A stretch of 64,000 nucleotides of DNA, from positions 36,082,405 to 36,146,404 of the forward strand of contig OU862909.1 in NCBI GenBank assembly GCA_917880885.1, in the 5' to 3' direction. Shown piece by piece: positions 52,880-63,196 of the stretch. The notes under the pieces were generated by a model that did not search any database, was not told the origin of the DNA, and worked only from the letters and a program-made list of their open reading frames with translations. Source of the stretch: Limnephilus marmoratus. Its lineage: Eukaryota > Arthropoda > Insecta > Trichoptera > Limnephilidae. Each line of letters starts with the position of its first letter. The stretch's first letter is position 1. The translations under genes were made by a program, and so were the position numbers.

Positions 52880-53125
52880 TTTCAAATAAAAAAATCTAAA
52901 AGGTTATTTTATCGCATATCTAAAATGGTATTTTTAAGACTTTTAAAAAAGAAATATATTTATAGGACATCTAAAATACCTTGGAAAATTCCGAAATTCA
53001 ATGAGAAATTTCAAAATTATACAACATATAAACAACCCTCTTTGGTTGTATAAACAATGAATGTATGTATGTACATCTTTTGAACTATTTTAATGTCTTT
53101 TTCAATTTTACGTTTCTGTTGTTAA
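52880..53125. other. Unassigned sequence
   Basis: AT-rich, no supported feature. Confidence 0.4.
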
Positions 53126-53562
53126 GGTGATACTTAAAAGAATTAATCATCTACTCTTTCATAGATGGCGCGAGTTTAATTATTTTACGGATAAATGCTT
53201 TTGCAAGTTAAGCTTTAAAATATTAAGATGGATTAATTGTTGGCCCCCGTACATTTATGAATAAATATTAATTATTAAATATTCGTAACAAATTTAAAAC
53301 TCATAAATATCAATTAAAAAACCGATACAATATTGTATTTATTTGCCTTTCTTAAAAGATTTATTGGGCGCAAACAATTTTAGTATTTCAAAGCATAACT
53401 TGTAAAAACATTATTTTCTTAAAATAATTAAACTCCCGCCATCTATGAAAGAGATGATTATGTGCCACGTGCCACAAAATAAATTTGCTATGCCACGTGC
53501 CACAAAATAAACCGTGTAGGTGATACTTGAAGAAATTCTTTTAAGTATCACCTACACGGTTG
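53126..53562. mobile_element. MITE with nested inverted repeats and a strong terminal hairpin
   Basis: AGGTGATACTTAAAAGAATT (53126) is mirrored by AATTCTTTTAAGTATCACCT (to about 53554). Inside, TCATCTACTCTTTCATAGAT and TTTAATTATTTTA have inverse copies at 53420-53460. At the right end 53511-53562 is itself a hairpin with 19-bp arms (AACCGTGTAGGTGATACTT and its inverse) and a 14-nt loop. It is preceded by a tandem CCACGTGCCACAAAATAAA duplication. GTTGTTA flanks both sides and may be a target duplication. Confidence 0.7.
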
Positions 53563-54325
53563 TTAATCAATTGTATGTAATTTTTAAAAATTAATTTTCC
53601 TCGCTTATTAGCAAAAAAACGTAATATTATTGACGGAAAACACATTATTCACAAATGCAAGTAACAGGTATGAATAGATTTAAAAATACTTACCGATTCC
53701 TTTACCTAAGGCTTGCTAAAAATAAATAACATGACTCTACAATATATATTATAAATAATATCTCCAGATTTATAGTAGGTATACCGTATACCTACGGAAG
53801 AGCTTTTAGTAGATTGCAGAGCAGATCTTAAAAGAGTTTTCATGTTCGGTGCCATTGCAAATCTGTAAATAGTGTTAGGACTATTTCCGTAATAGGGTAA
53901 CCCGAGCCGCTCAGCAGATATCAGGAACATGGAACACCATGCGACTCATTGTAGCCTAAATCTGGAAATCTCCAATAAACTCACACCATCTTCAGTCCGC
54001 GTGTGTTCAGCATTCAGTGCAACGTGTTAACAATGATATGATTTTTATGTTTCGATTGTCAGTATCAATCTAAACATAAAAGATAGTTGCTGGCGCTATC
54101 TATTCCTTAAAAAATTACAAGCAGAAACAAACATTAAACATGATTCCGAAAGCTTTACTTGAAATATTGGTAAAGCTTTTCCGGTGAATGTACTTATCAT
54201 GTAACGGTTCTGAATTACCTACGTTAAAAGCACGAAACATCTTATTTAAAGAGATGTATTCATGCGTGTATGGGTGAATTGCGTAGATAACATCGTGTAT
54301 TCGACAGAGATGTGGTAGATACTCG
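53563..54325. other. Upstream region of the homeobox gene
   Basis: No coding sequence or known repeat is seen. It leads into a GC-rich stretch at about 54330. Regulatory elements are possible but I can name none. Confidence 0.4.
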
Positions 54326-54329
54326 TAGT

Positions 54330-54614
54330 TTGGACTGACAGAGACCAACGCGAGAGTAGAGAGTATAGAGTAGAGAGCACACTCCGACACTCCAGCCGTG
54401 CGGGAGGCCGCGGCCGCTAGAAATAAAGTCGTGTTATTTAGTGTCACGTGTCCGCGCGTCTCCTGAAAGTTCCGCGCCGCGACGCTGGCTGCGCTGTGGG
54501 CTGTGGGGCACCGCACGTTGCAACAAGTCGCCGTCGCGGTGCATCTCCGCCGGTGCCATTTCCCTCCGCCCTGCGCCGCCCTCCGCCGCCCTTCGCCGCC
54601 CTTCGCTGCCACAG
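54330..54614 (+). other. Probable 5' (non-coding) exon of the homeobox gene
   Basis: A CpG- and GC-rich stretch in an AT-rich surrounding ends in a strong splice donor, CCACAG|GTGAGC, at 54614/54615. It has no reading frame I can connect to the homeodomain. The overlapping frames of 60-170 codons on both strands are Arg/Ala/Pro-rich composition artefacts. The start is an estimate, and assignment to the gene rests on position, composition and the donor. Confidence 0.5.
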
Positions 54615-54854
54615 GTGAGCTGTTTCTGCACTTTGTTTGCATTGTGTAAGGTTATGATTCACCGACGGGATGAGTTTCCCATTCGGACAAAAGCTCCCGA
54701 CTTCTTGTTTACTGTTTTTCCGATAAATATTTTCCTCTTTGTGAACATTCAAGAAACACGGAGTTATGTTGACCGACCTCGATGTTTTCATTTTCCCTCG
54801 CTCCATGTGGTAATCAATATTTTATCGGGGTGTCGATTCATCACAAACATGACA

Positions 54855-54953
54855 AGCTTCGGCGAAAGCGCTAATTACATAATGGTGAAAACTCATCCTT
54901 TGTCCCCTAACACAAATAACACGAACGTTTTACAAGACGCGGGCGCCATATTG
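54855..54953 (+). other. Candidate N-terminal coding exon of the homeobox gene (weak)
   Basis: An ATG at 54850-54856 opens MTSFGESANYIMVKTHPLSP and 14 further codons to ATA TT|GTAATT. Using that weak donor leaves two bases, which is exactly the phase needed by the next exon (one base, then AAG TCT TTC). Without splicing a stop follows at once. The donor is poor, and the GC-rich stretch 55110-55250 behind a TTAG acceptor is another candidate, so this stays tentative. Confidence 0.25.
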
Positions 54954-55645
54954 TAATTACGTCAGAATTGTCCATTATCATCTTCGGTATCTTGTTCGTC
55001 GTATTAGATGAGAAACAACGTGTCATGTTTTTTAAACTACTTTTGATCGAATGTAACATCGTTTTGTTGTTGGGTTTCTATTTTTACAGTAGTGATTTTT
55101 TTGTGTTAGGACATCCCCTACCGAGATCAGCTCCGGCCGCCGGGCTCTGCGCTCCACTGCATCAGATGTTAGTGATCCTCGTGAGCGTCAACACTCGTGT
55201 CAACTCCTGCCTCCTGCTCCTGGGTCTCTCCAGATCTCCTAACAATGGTGGTGGTGCATCGTGACCGAAACATTATCTAGTTAGTTAAATTACTCCGCTA
55301 TGGACGATACCTTTTCTAAAACCGTTGGTGGCAAATGTTTGCGGCCGGTGAGAAATAGACGTTACTCCAGGTTTGTCTCGATGATGTCCACAAGTTTCCA
55401 CTAACACGACTAATCAGTCTTTATTAACGGTACGTTGTGTGATTGTACTTAGAATTATTTTTGCCCACGCGTTACTTTATCTGCTATGCAATTTATTTTT
55501 GAAAATAACAAATTGTACCTTTTCAGGATTGTAATTTAGTGATTGATTTTCATGTTAATATAACTAACACAATATTTCAATTATTTGCTATCTCAAGATT
55601 TTAGAACATCATGCGGTGAATTCATCAAAGTGTTTTGTTTCGCAG

Positions 55646-55805
55646 AAAGTCTTTCGCAGTCGGACAGCGTCCAACCAAGCGCCTTTTTACTCCAGAGATA
55701 AAGCGGTCCCTGAAAGAGTGGCTGATTCGCCGTCGAGAGAACCCTTACCCCAACAGAGAGGAGAAGAAGAATTTGGCAGCCGAGACAGGCCTCACGTACA
55801 TTCAG
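55646..55805 (+). CDS. TALE homeobox (Mohawk-like) gene, homeodomain N-terminal exon
   Basis: The acceptor is TGTTTCGCAG|A and the donor CATTCAG|GTACTT. The exon encodes RPTKRLFTPEIKRSLKEWLI, RRRENPYPNREEKKNLAAET and GLTYIQ: helices 1 and 2 of a homeodomain with the three-residue TALE insertion (PYP) between them. It joins in phase 0 to the exon at 56480, which completes helix 3. An alternative acceptor 13 bp downstream (TTTCGCAG|TCGG) exists. The protein is a nuclear DNA-binding regulator. The pattern fits Mohawk better than the IRO, PBC, MEIS or TGIF classes, in particular NPYP..EEK and WFANWRRKLKN, but the class assignment is from memory of those families. Confidence 0.9.
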
Positions 55806-56479
55806 GTACTTTAACCCTCCAATTCCAATAGGTACCTACCTACTCCCGCGATGTGTGTGACTAAAGAGTAAAGAGTTAAGATTCTTTGTTGTGCTAAAAT
55901 TAAACTTAAATATCACAAAGTGTTCACATGTTTTCTTTGCGCGTATTGCGCTAAGGTGGTAATTCGTTTATCTTTTTTTGTTATTTAAAAGTTTTTTCTC
56001 GTCAATACTAGTTATTAAATTCATCGTGTTCAAAATTTTCACGATTTCAACATGTTTTGATGGTCTATTTTATAAATATCGAGAACAAAAGCAAAACATC
56101 ATGTTTTGTCTATTGTTCATTTCAAAGCACTTGGAAAAGAATGTTTATTTTTCGGTTTTAAATCACATATTATTTTAGATCTCAACATTTTTTTAATGCA
56201 GTATACTTTAAAGTATTACGTAACAGTAGGTATATCAAAATCAATATATACTTTATGAAACAAAAACATAAATGTTTTTATGACGTTATCCGCACTAAAA
56301 CGATGTTGCCTTTGATTTGATAAAATTATCCCATCGTTCTTATATTATATATATATACTTTGGTATTTAGTAGGTCTATACATGCATAATATCCCCTCTA
56401 AGATGTCCCTTGGCATGGGGCAGCGTACATAAATATTTATCAAGCTCAGGCTCAACAATGTTATTTTGTGTCCTTTCAG

Positions 56480-57334
56480 ATCTGCAATTGGTTCGCAAAT
56501 TGGCGAAGAAAGCTGAAGAATGCCGGAAACGAGCGGCACAGGAAAACTTGGGGACATTTGATTAAAACCTACAACAACCACGCTCAGGGAAATGTGGAGC
56601 AGTTCAGCATCTGCTCCGATGACAGCATCTGGGGGGAAGCGGATCCCGCCAGCACCAGCGCCGACCCTCGCGCCCTCTCCAGCGGTCAGGACCACTGCTA
56701 CAGCTCGGCCTGCTCGCTCGCAGACCTGCGCCAGCTGAACTCTTTCTGCAAGCTGGACATCGCGCCCGACACCCGCTACACTGCGCAGTGCTACCACGTC
56801 AGCTCCACCACCGAGGAATGCAAGCACGAGCATGACACCGACACGTCGCTGCTCGGACCTCCCAATGTCGGCAACAAGTACAAAAGCCATATTATGGAAA
56901 AGTACTTGAGGGGACTGAAGATGGACAGCAAATCATCGGATCAAGACGAAGTTTCCGAACCCCCCGGCGCCACGTCGCAGCCCGTGCTGCTTACCAAGTG
57001 GCTCGAGAGCGCCGCCAAGTTCCAACCCTGTCAGAGCAACTACGTGACGTGGGACGCCGGCGCGCGGTGCCGCCCACGACCAGACAAGCGTCGGAGGACC
57101 ATCAAGGCCCCCACTCCGAGAGATGGTGCCGCGGGGAAAGGCCTGGCTCGAGCCAGCCTGCTGCCCGAGGACCGGTCTCGCGATCTCAACCCCTATTCCT
57201 ACGTCCCCAAGGCCGAGTGCGAGCTCGTGCTCCGGGAGACCCTGACGGCGGACTGTGACCCCGGGGTGCACGGCCGCGAGGAAGTGGAGGCCGCCGTGAC
57301 CCTCACGAGACTCGCCAGTCTCTATAGATCTTGA
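56480..57334 (+). CDS. TALE homeobox (Mohawk-like) gene, terminal coding exon
   Basis: After acceptor CCTTTCAG it opens ICNWFANWRRKLKNAGNERH, the DNA-recognition helix and end of the homeodomain. It runs 284 codons to TGA at 57332. The remainder is a long, mostly disordered C-terminal region with acidic/serine stretches (FSICSDDSIWGE), a conserved-looking KSHIMEKYLRGLKMD, LLTKWLESAAKFQP, a basic patch CRPRPDKRRRTIKAP and a final EVEAAVTLTRLASLYRS. GC content is much higher than in the flanks, as expected for a host coding exon. Antisense frames are shadows. Confidence 0.92.
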   Translation: MCNWFANWRRKLKNAGNERHRKTWGHLIKTYNNHAQGNVEQFSICSDDSIWGEADPASTSADPRALSSGQDHCYSSACSLADLRQLNSFCKLDIAPDTRYTAQCYHVSSTTEECKHEHDTDTSLLGPPNVGNKYKSHIMEKYLRGLKMDSKSSDQDEVSEPPGATSQPVLLTKWLESAAKFQPCQSNYVTWDAGARCRPRPDKRRRTIKAPTPRDGAAGKGLARASLLPEDRSRDLNPYSYVPKAECELVLRETLTADCDPGVHGREEVEAAVTLTRLASLYRS

Positions 57335-58225
57335 AAACTGCTCAACATTTACCCTAATCCTTAAGATAATTAAGTAAATATTTATTGCGACTGATAAATG
57401 TGATACAAATTAATTTTTATAAGATAAATGAAGTGCGATACATTGAAATGTGTGAAATTTAGCCTAGTTTTTAGTGAACTACTTCGTTGATTGTAGCATA
57501 GCTCTTTGAGTGATTATTTGTAAGTAGAATTAATTATTATTATCATTGTGATTTCTTTTCAAAATTAAACATTGACCTATATAATATTAGTAAATATTAT
57601 AAATACTCGTTAATTCCTGTTTTTCCCTTCATTACAAAACGATTGTTGTTTACAGTGTAAGTACCTATGTACTATATAGATAAAGCCATGATATACTACA
57701 CAACAATTTGAGTTTTTCTACTCTAATACTAAAGTACCTACTCATCTACATTTATATTTGGGCATAAGCATACCCAGAAAGTGTGTCAAATAGATAAGCA
57801 ATTTTCCGAAAGTTTACAACCGAATTCTTCTAATCGAAATTAGTCAATCTGACTTCACAAGCACATGACTTCACCTGCACCCTCACAGAAAATCCGTGTC
57901 AGTGAGTCAGTAGGTTGTGGGCAAGTAAGTATACAGAAGACAGTAGGTATACTCTATAGTATAGTCACAACCTACAACCCAGCCAGGCGTGTTTCAACCC
58001 AGACGGCCGACGCCGACGGACAGCTGTTCCACACTTTTAACTCCACCCTAATCTACCCTCCTGGGGGTCGATTTTGTAAACGATCATTAAATGTGATATG
58101 ATAGGTACCACTGTCTGCAACCCAACTCAACTTACTATTTAGATTAGCGCAGACCCGTGAAAAATCACAGGATATTATAATAATTTCTAAGATTAATAGG
58201 TATTATAATTATAATTTTTAATTAA
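57335..58225 (+). other. 3' UTR and downstream flank of the homeobox gene
   Basis: AT-rich. I find no single convincing poly-A signal; AATTAAAC near 57563 is a weak one. From about 57860 a GC-richer segment carries a 78-codon frame without recognisable domain. Confidence 0.4.
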
Positions 58226-58228
58226 TAT

Positions 58229-58400
58229 AATAATACTTTCCCACTTTTTTTTCTATATTCATAAAATAACTTTTGCATAAGTACAGTTTTTTAGAGGTTT
58301 TTTTGCCTAGTATTGTAGTCAAAAAACCTGTAAAAAACTGTACTTATATAAAATGAATTTTATACATAAATTAAAAAATGTGGGAAAGTAGTATAGTCTG
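58229..58400. mobile_element. Foldback MITE (about 170 bp)
   Basis: ATACTTTCCCAC at the left and GTGGGAAAGTA at the right are inverted. Inside, AAGTACAGTTTTTTAGAGGT and ACCTGTAAAAAACTGTACTT pair around a GCCTAGTATTGTAGTC loop. No coding sequence. Confidence 0.75.
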
Positions 58401-58763
58401 TCAAAAAACAGTAGAAAATATAAAAACTTGAACTACTAAATTTGTAGACTGGCAACACCAATTTAACTGTCAAATTTTTTTTTGAAGTGCAATGACACTG
58501 AATGTATAGAATACAGTACACCACATTTTTAAAAAACATTTTTTCTTCATGACATAAATTTGATTAAAAGGTGATTTATAAAGCGATTTGCTTTAATTTA
58601 ATTTAACATAAATTTGAATTTAACAATAGATAGAAAGGAAGAATCACTAATGGTGAGTTTAGTAACACTACTTTTAGATCTGAATGAGTTAAATATATTC
58701 AGATCTAAAATTAGAGACATGATCTAAAGCCCAGGCAATGCTAGGTAAACTTTATCTAGTATT
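58401..58763. other. Unassigned sequence with a short hairpin
   Basis: TTAGATCTGAAT and ATTCAGATCTAA at 58672-58709 form a 12-bp stem. Nothing else is supported. Confidence 0.45.
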
Positions 58764-60061
58764 CAGCGCCGGATCTGCCATACGTTCAAAAACGTGCAAA
58801 AAACCTGGCGCCAACTCCGAAGGGGCGCCGTGAGAAAATAAATATTGTATTAAAATTTAGTTATAATATTCCCTGAATCGTTTCAAAATTACCCATAGTA
58901 CGAAATAATCATTACGCGGAGACGCATAAATAAACCAGAGACATGCGCACGCATCATGTTGGTTTACGGCTTACGAATTTATAGTCAGTTACAGAATTTT
59001 TTACAAATTCCATATATTTAGTTTAAACGTAAGATCTATTTTTCCATATATCTTTTACCGTCTTTTACGACGAATGGGTGCGATCCAAATTCAATAACCA
59101 ATCACAGCGCGATGTTTTTATTCAAGAGAACGAACAAACCGACCGCCTTTCAAGTTAGCGTGCTCGCTATTATTTATTTTGTACGATTTAAGTCTCTAGG
59201 AGAAGGTAGTTAAAGACCATTTTCTTATGAAATCTTCAGTAAATTCCATTAACAAAAACATAGCACGGTTTGCAGGATGCAACGTGTTACGTGTTGACAG
59301 TTTGATCATTGCAGATAATTGATTTGACATATTATTTAAAGTTCGATGTATAATTAATATCTATTAGATTAGTTGGATCTGTTATTTTGCGGTATCAGTG
59401 TAAGCTTCTTTCGTAAGCCGTTGATACCATACGTCAGTGTTTAGTGTTTGTTCGCTCAATTTGGTGTTTGTTCGCTCAACACGGGAAATGCAAGGTACAA
59501 ATTTGAGGTTATATTCTTAGTAGTCAGAAGCTGTAGATGCTATTCTTGTGTTGTACGTTGCCATGATAACGTATTTGTATTTGCTTCTTCTATTAATATT
59601 CGCGTTGGGTATATACATAAACGCAGTAAATCTCAAGAATGTCTAATGGATCTAGTTCAGCTAAACCACCCGCATTGTCTCGTAACCTATATTTTAAATC
59701 ATGGTACGGGCACAAACAGACAATTCGTTGTATTATTTTAAAGCATAACTTGCAAAAAGAGTTTTTCCTAAAATAATTAAAATAGCACCATAATTTTATG
59801 TTTACCCAATAGATTCAGAGAGTATAGGGCTCCTGGCGATTCTCTCTTTAAGCTTTGGCTACCGCCAGGTCACTTGGAAAAGTTACACCCTTTATATGTC
59901 TTGATTTTATTTGATAAATTAGTGTAAAAAAATAAAATTAAATAAAAAAAGAAAAAAAATTGGGGTGAACGAACTTTTAATCAAAATAAAAATGTAGGGG
60001 GGGGGGGGGGCGCCATCAGTACCTACTGCACAGGGCGCCAGATTTCGTAGATCCGGCCCTG
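58764..60061. mobile_element. Non-autonomous hAT transposon (1.3 kb) with 8-bp target duplication
   Basis: Ends are CAGCGCCGGATCT and AGATCCGGCCCTG (12 of 13 inverted match). CTAGTATT is present on both sides (58756-58763, 60062-60069). Subterminal GGCGCC motifs occur at both ends, and a G run lies at 60000. A 97-codon frame at 59448 has no recognisable domain. TATTTTAAAGCATAACTTGC at about 59735 is shared with the MITE at 53.4 kb. The termini resemble those of the 28988-30073 element, so they are probably one family. Confidence 0.92.
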
Positions 60062-60069
60062 CTAGTATT

Positions 60070-60985
60070 AAATAAATGTGAGCAATTTCTAAACTGTGCT
60101 TTATATATTATTACATTATAGTTATTCTTCATTATGTTAAAACAAAATTGCAAAGGTATAATAATAATATACCTATACGCAATTCTAATTTTGAGATCGG
60201 CGGGTATCTATACTGCAATGAAAAATATTTTTTCCACTATTATGCCTTTTTATTTTTTTTTTAAATGTAGGTTACACAGCTTTACTTTAACACTATGAGT
60301 TATGTGTTTAGTATTGCCATTTGAACAAAAGTGGCGCCCTCATATATTTTCTACTCTTTTTTGACAAACTGTAGATAACTTAATTATAATACGTACTTAG
60401 TACCTACCTATAATATTTTTAACTTAAAATTAATTATATTCTTTAAAATTTTCAAAATCTGAATTTGAAGAAATCATTTTATTCAAGCAAATCAAAAAAT
60501 ACGATTTTCTGTTATGGGTTCGTGATTGTAATTGGTTCAATGAATTCGGATGTGTTCTGAAATTAAATGTCGTTTTAAAAATATTAACTGATACGTCAAG
60601 AATTCAGAAGCGATTAAAAAACCTTTAGTACAATAATTTTTTTCGGGAAGTTTACTTTAATTATTTATTTTGGTTTTATTAATAAATAATTTTCTTATTT
60701 TTTTATATTTTTTATATGAAATCCCGTTAAACTGATTGATATCAATTTGTCAACGGGTTCTTTTAACGTTTACTTTTTTTTTAATTGAGACAGGTACGTA
60801 AAATATAGGTACACATTATTAAACTATCTATGTACATAAAAAAAACATTTGTTTTTCGAAAAAATATTGTTAATAAAACGTATAAGAAATGAAGAACAGA
60901 AATAATGAAAGAAAGGAAAAAAATAACCGAAAAAAAAAGATTAGTCCAAAAAGGTTTTTTCGCCCATTTATTTAGCACACATTTC
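60070..60985. other. Unassigned AT-rich sequence
   Basis: No gene or clear repeat end. Confidence 0.4.
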
Positions 60986-60989
60986 CTTC

Positions 60990-61330
60990 TGAAACTCAAT
61001 TCACAGTTTTTTATTGAGTTTTTTTTATTTTATTATTTCATAAATGATTAAATGTTACATTTTTGGCCATTTTTGACTACCATACTAGGCTATTGCCCGT
61101 GTTGTGGTAGTCATACATGTAATATAATTTTATATAAACAGATAATAAAATATTAGAAGAGAAAAGAAAAAAAATAACATATTTAGGGATAAATAAAACT
61201 AAAAACAGATAAAAATATAAGAATTGCAAGTTATCTAAGAAATAAAGAAAATTGATAAGATATATATTTAAGTTGGATAATAATTATGTTCTAAATTATT
61301 GGGACAAGGTATTCTAGAGTTCTTTGACCT
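60990..61330 (-). mobile_element. LINE 3' end, minus strand
   Basis: Minus-strand 3' UTR with the conserved hairpin at 61112-61075 and an A-rich tail at about 61035-61015. No coding part seen. Confidence 0.65.
61075..61112 (-). promoter_or_regulatory. 3' UTR hairpin of a LINE (copy H, minus strand)
   Basis: On the minus strand GACTACCAC pairs with ATGGTAGTC (one G-T or A-C style mismatch). The loop AACACGGGCAATAGCCTAGT has an inner GGC/GCC stem and the CCTAGT edge. Confidence 0.7.
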
Positions 61331-61339
61331 ATTTATTTA

Positions 61340-61696
61340 GCTATCTGGGAATTACATCAATTTGGGAGGCGGGAATGGGTACCACCGCCCCGGGAACCTT
61401 TATTGGACAACCAACACCTCTGCCATAGGTCACCCCCAGTGGTTCGCTACATTTGGAGATTTAGCAGGGGTGCCCGGGTTCATGGGGTGAGGTTTGTCTA
61501 GGTCTTGGAGGCGGATGACCAGGATACACTGAACCCCAGACTCCTACCCACACCTTAAACCCTTTTCCTTCCCAGAACTCTCGTCTCCTTCCTTTCCTTA
61601 AAAAAACCCTCCACACAGCATCCCCAAAGATGACAGGCCCTGAGGAAAATTATTTTCCTTAGGGCCTCCTGTGTGGAGCTCGAGTAAAAAAAAAAA
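61340..61696 (+). repeat. Dispersed retroelement 3' repeat, copy 4
   Basis: The best 3' end of this family. A 15-bp hairpin (AGGCCCTGAGGAAAA 61635-61649 and TTTTCCTTAGGGCCT 61653-61667) is followed by CCTCCTGTGTGGAGCTCG and a poly-A at 61686-61696. Its beginning (TTTGGGAGGCGGGAATGGGT) matches 24573. Same strand as all other copies. Confidence 0.72.
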
Positions 61697-61764
61697 TTAC
61701 AAGTCCATCGTTTGCAGTAGTCATGTAGTATGAACATGAACCACTAGTTTATTATGTTCAGATT

Positions 61765-61978
61765 GACATGTAGGCTGACTCACAATTTTAAGCCACAAAA
61801 GAGCACGAACAGAAGATAATATACATACATACAGAAGATAATAGACATGTAGGCTAACTCACAATTTTAAGCCACAAAAGAGCACGAACAGAAGATAATA
61901 TACATACATACAGAAGATAATAGACATGTAGGCTGACTCACAATTTTAAGCCACAAAAGAGCACGAACAGAAGATTAT
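61765..61978. repeat. 79-bp tandem repeat, about 2.7 copies
   Basis: GACATGTAGGCTGACTCACA starts at 61765, 61844 and 61923, exactly 79 bp apart. The copies are nearly identical (one with AACTC for GACTC), so amplification is recent. Confidence 0.93.
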
Positions 61979-61989
61979 ATATTCCCAGA

Positions 61990-62274
61990 TAATAACATCA
62001 CATTTTATTGTTCTAAATGTTTTTATTACCCAAATTATTTTAACTACTTTATCAACAAATCCTATTGTTCTAATTGTTTTTATTACCTAAATTATTTTAT
62101 TTATTTTAACAACAAATTTTATTGTTCAAATTGTTTTTTTACTCCAAACTATTATAATCGTTTCTTATATTTTAAAAATCGTAATATTTCAATTTTTTTG
62201 TCATCTTAGTATTTATTCTCCTAATCGTTTCAGTACCTTCACTTATTTCAACCAACTTCATCCATAAATTTTTA
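61990..62274 (+). repeat. Pyrimidine-rich leader with 60-70-bp repeats
   Basis: TTTATTGTTCTAAATG, CTATTGTTCTAATTG and TTTATTGTTCAAATTG recur at about 60-70-bp spacing (61999-62150), each followed by TTTTTATTACC-like and AAATTATTTT words. Probably the 5' UTR of the LINE whose ORFs follow. Confidence 0.6.
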
Positions 62275-62694
62275 ATGTCTTATTATAAGCCTTCCAATCA
62301 CTCTAAGTATGCAATCCTTTTAAAATTTTCAATTTCTACATTTCTATTTATTCCTTTATCTAATGAAATTATTTTTCCTGTTATAAAACATATAATCTGT
62401 CTGTCCATATTGGATATTCCTATGCTTATCGTTAACTTATCTATCGCAAATTATTTCTATTCCTTTATTCCTCCAATTAGCCTGATAGGTTTTGTCTTTG
62501 CATTATTCTTAATTCTCTTAATTATTGTAGTTATTTTAGATAATTTTGTACCGATAACATTTATCCAAATTGTCAATCCAACTGATTTATCATTTACATT
62601 ACCTAAATTTATCTATGTTCATCGACTCAATTTAATTTTAATTAATTTAATACTTATATTATACACTTACACAAATACTCACCAACATGGCTGA
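62275..62694 (+). CDS. Hydrophobic 139-aa ORF overlapping the LINE ORF2 start
   Basis: I do not recognise it. Four or more hydrophobic stretches (AILLKFSISTFLFIPLS, ISLIGFVFALFLILLIIVVI, LNLILINLILILYTY) would be membrane segments if translated. Its stop overlaps the ATG of the endonuclease ORF by 8 nt (ATGGCTGA). It occupies the position where ORF1 or the middle ORF of the 35-kb element would be. The DNA is T-rich, and T-rich codons encode hydrophobic residues, so a chance frame is a serious alternative. Confidence 0.35.
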   Translation: MSYYKPSNHSKYAILLKFSISTFLFIPLSNEIIFPVIKHIICLSILDIPMLIVNLSIANYFYSFIPPISLIGFVFALFLILLIIVVILDNFVPITFIQIVNPTDLSFTLPKFIYVHRLNLILINLILILYTYTNTHQHG

Positions 62695-63195
62695 AAACAT
62701 GGAACATATAGACTCGGACAACCAACACTACTGTATAAGTACAAATGACATTAATCTATGGACCCGTTCCACAAAAGAAAAAAATAAAATCAAAATATTG
62801 CACCAAAACATCAGATCGATTAATAAAAATTTTGAAGAATTCACTATATACCTAAAACAACTAGATAATAACTTCGATATAATTGTGCTGACAGAATGCT
62901 GGTTGAATGAAAAATATATCCCAAAAATAATTGAACACTACAACACATACCACACAAAAAAACACAAAAATCAAAATGATGGCATAGTCGTATACACTAA
63001 TGATAAAATAAACACATTCGTCCAAGAAATACATATCGTAGACTCCAACTGCTTACAAATAACATATGAAAAAGAAACGTGTATTCTTGCAATGTACAGA
63101 TCTCCATCCAAAAACAATAAATATTACAAATTTCCTAACTGCACTTAAGATACATTAAATGATCTCAACAAACACAAAAATATCATCATCATTTT
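62687..63195 (+). pseudogene. LINE ORF2 N-terminus (endonuclease), cut off
   Basis: KILHQNIRSINKNFEEFTIY, IIVLTECWLNEKYIPK and CILAMYRSPSKNN closely follow the 49124 ORF2. After a frameshift near 63140, KHKNIIII lies where KNLIIMGDLN is expected. The element then stops abruptly at about 63195, where Ty3/Gypsy sequence begins. The catalytic GDLN, DH motifs and the RT are missing. Confidence 0.85.
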
Positions 63196-63196
63196 G

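Noticed and set aside
54115..54806. Minus-strand frames of 65-175 codons over the GC-rich stretch
   Set aside because: Shadows of the CpG-rich 5' exon; no domain or splice support.
54441..54956. 171-codon frame as the N-terminus of the homeobox protein
   Set aside because: It runs through a strong splice donor (CAG|GTGAGC at 54614) and is Arg/Ala/Pro-rich from GC content, with no link in frame to the homeodomain.
56345..57271. Antisense frames over the homeobox terminal exon
   Set aside because: Mirror images of a GC-rich coding exon.
61765..61978. CRISPR-like array
   Set aside because: 79-bp direct repeats without unique spacers, in eukaryotic DNA; a simple tandem repeat.
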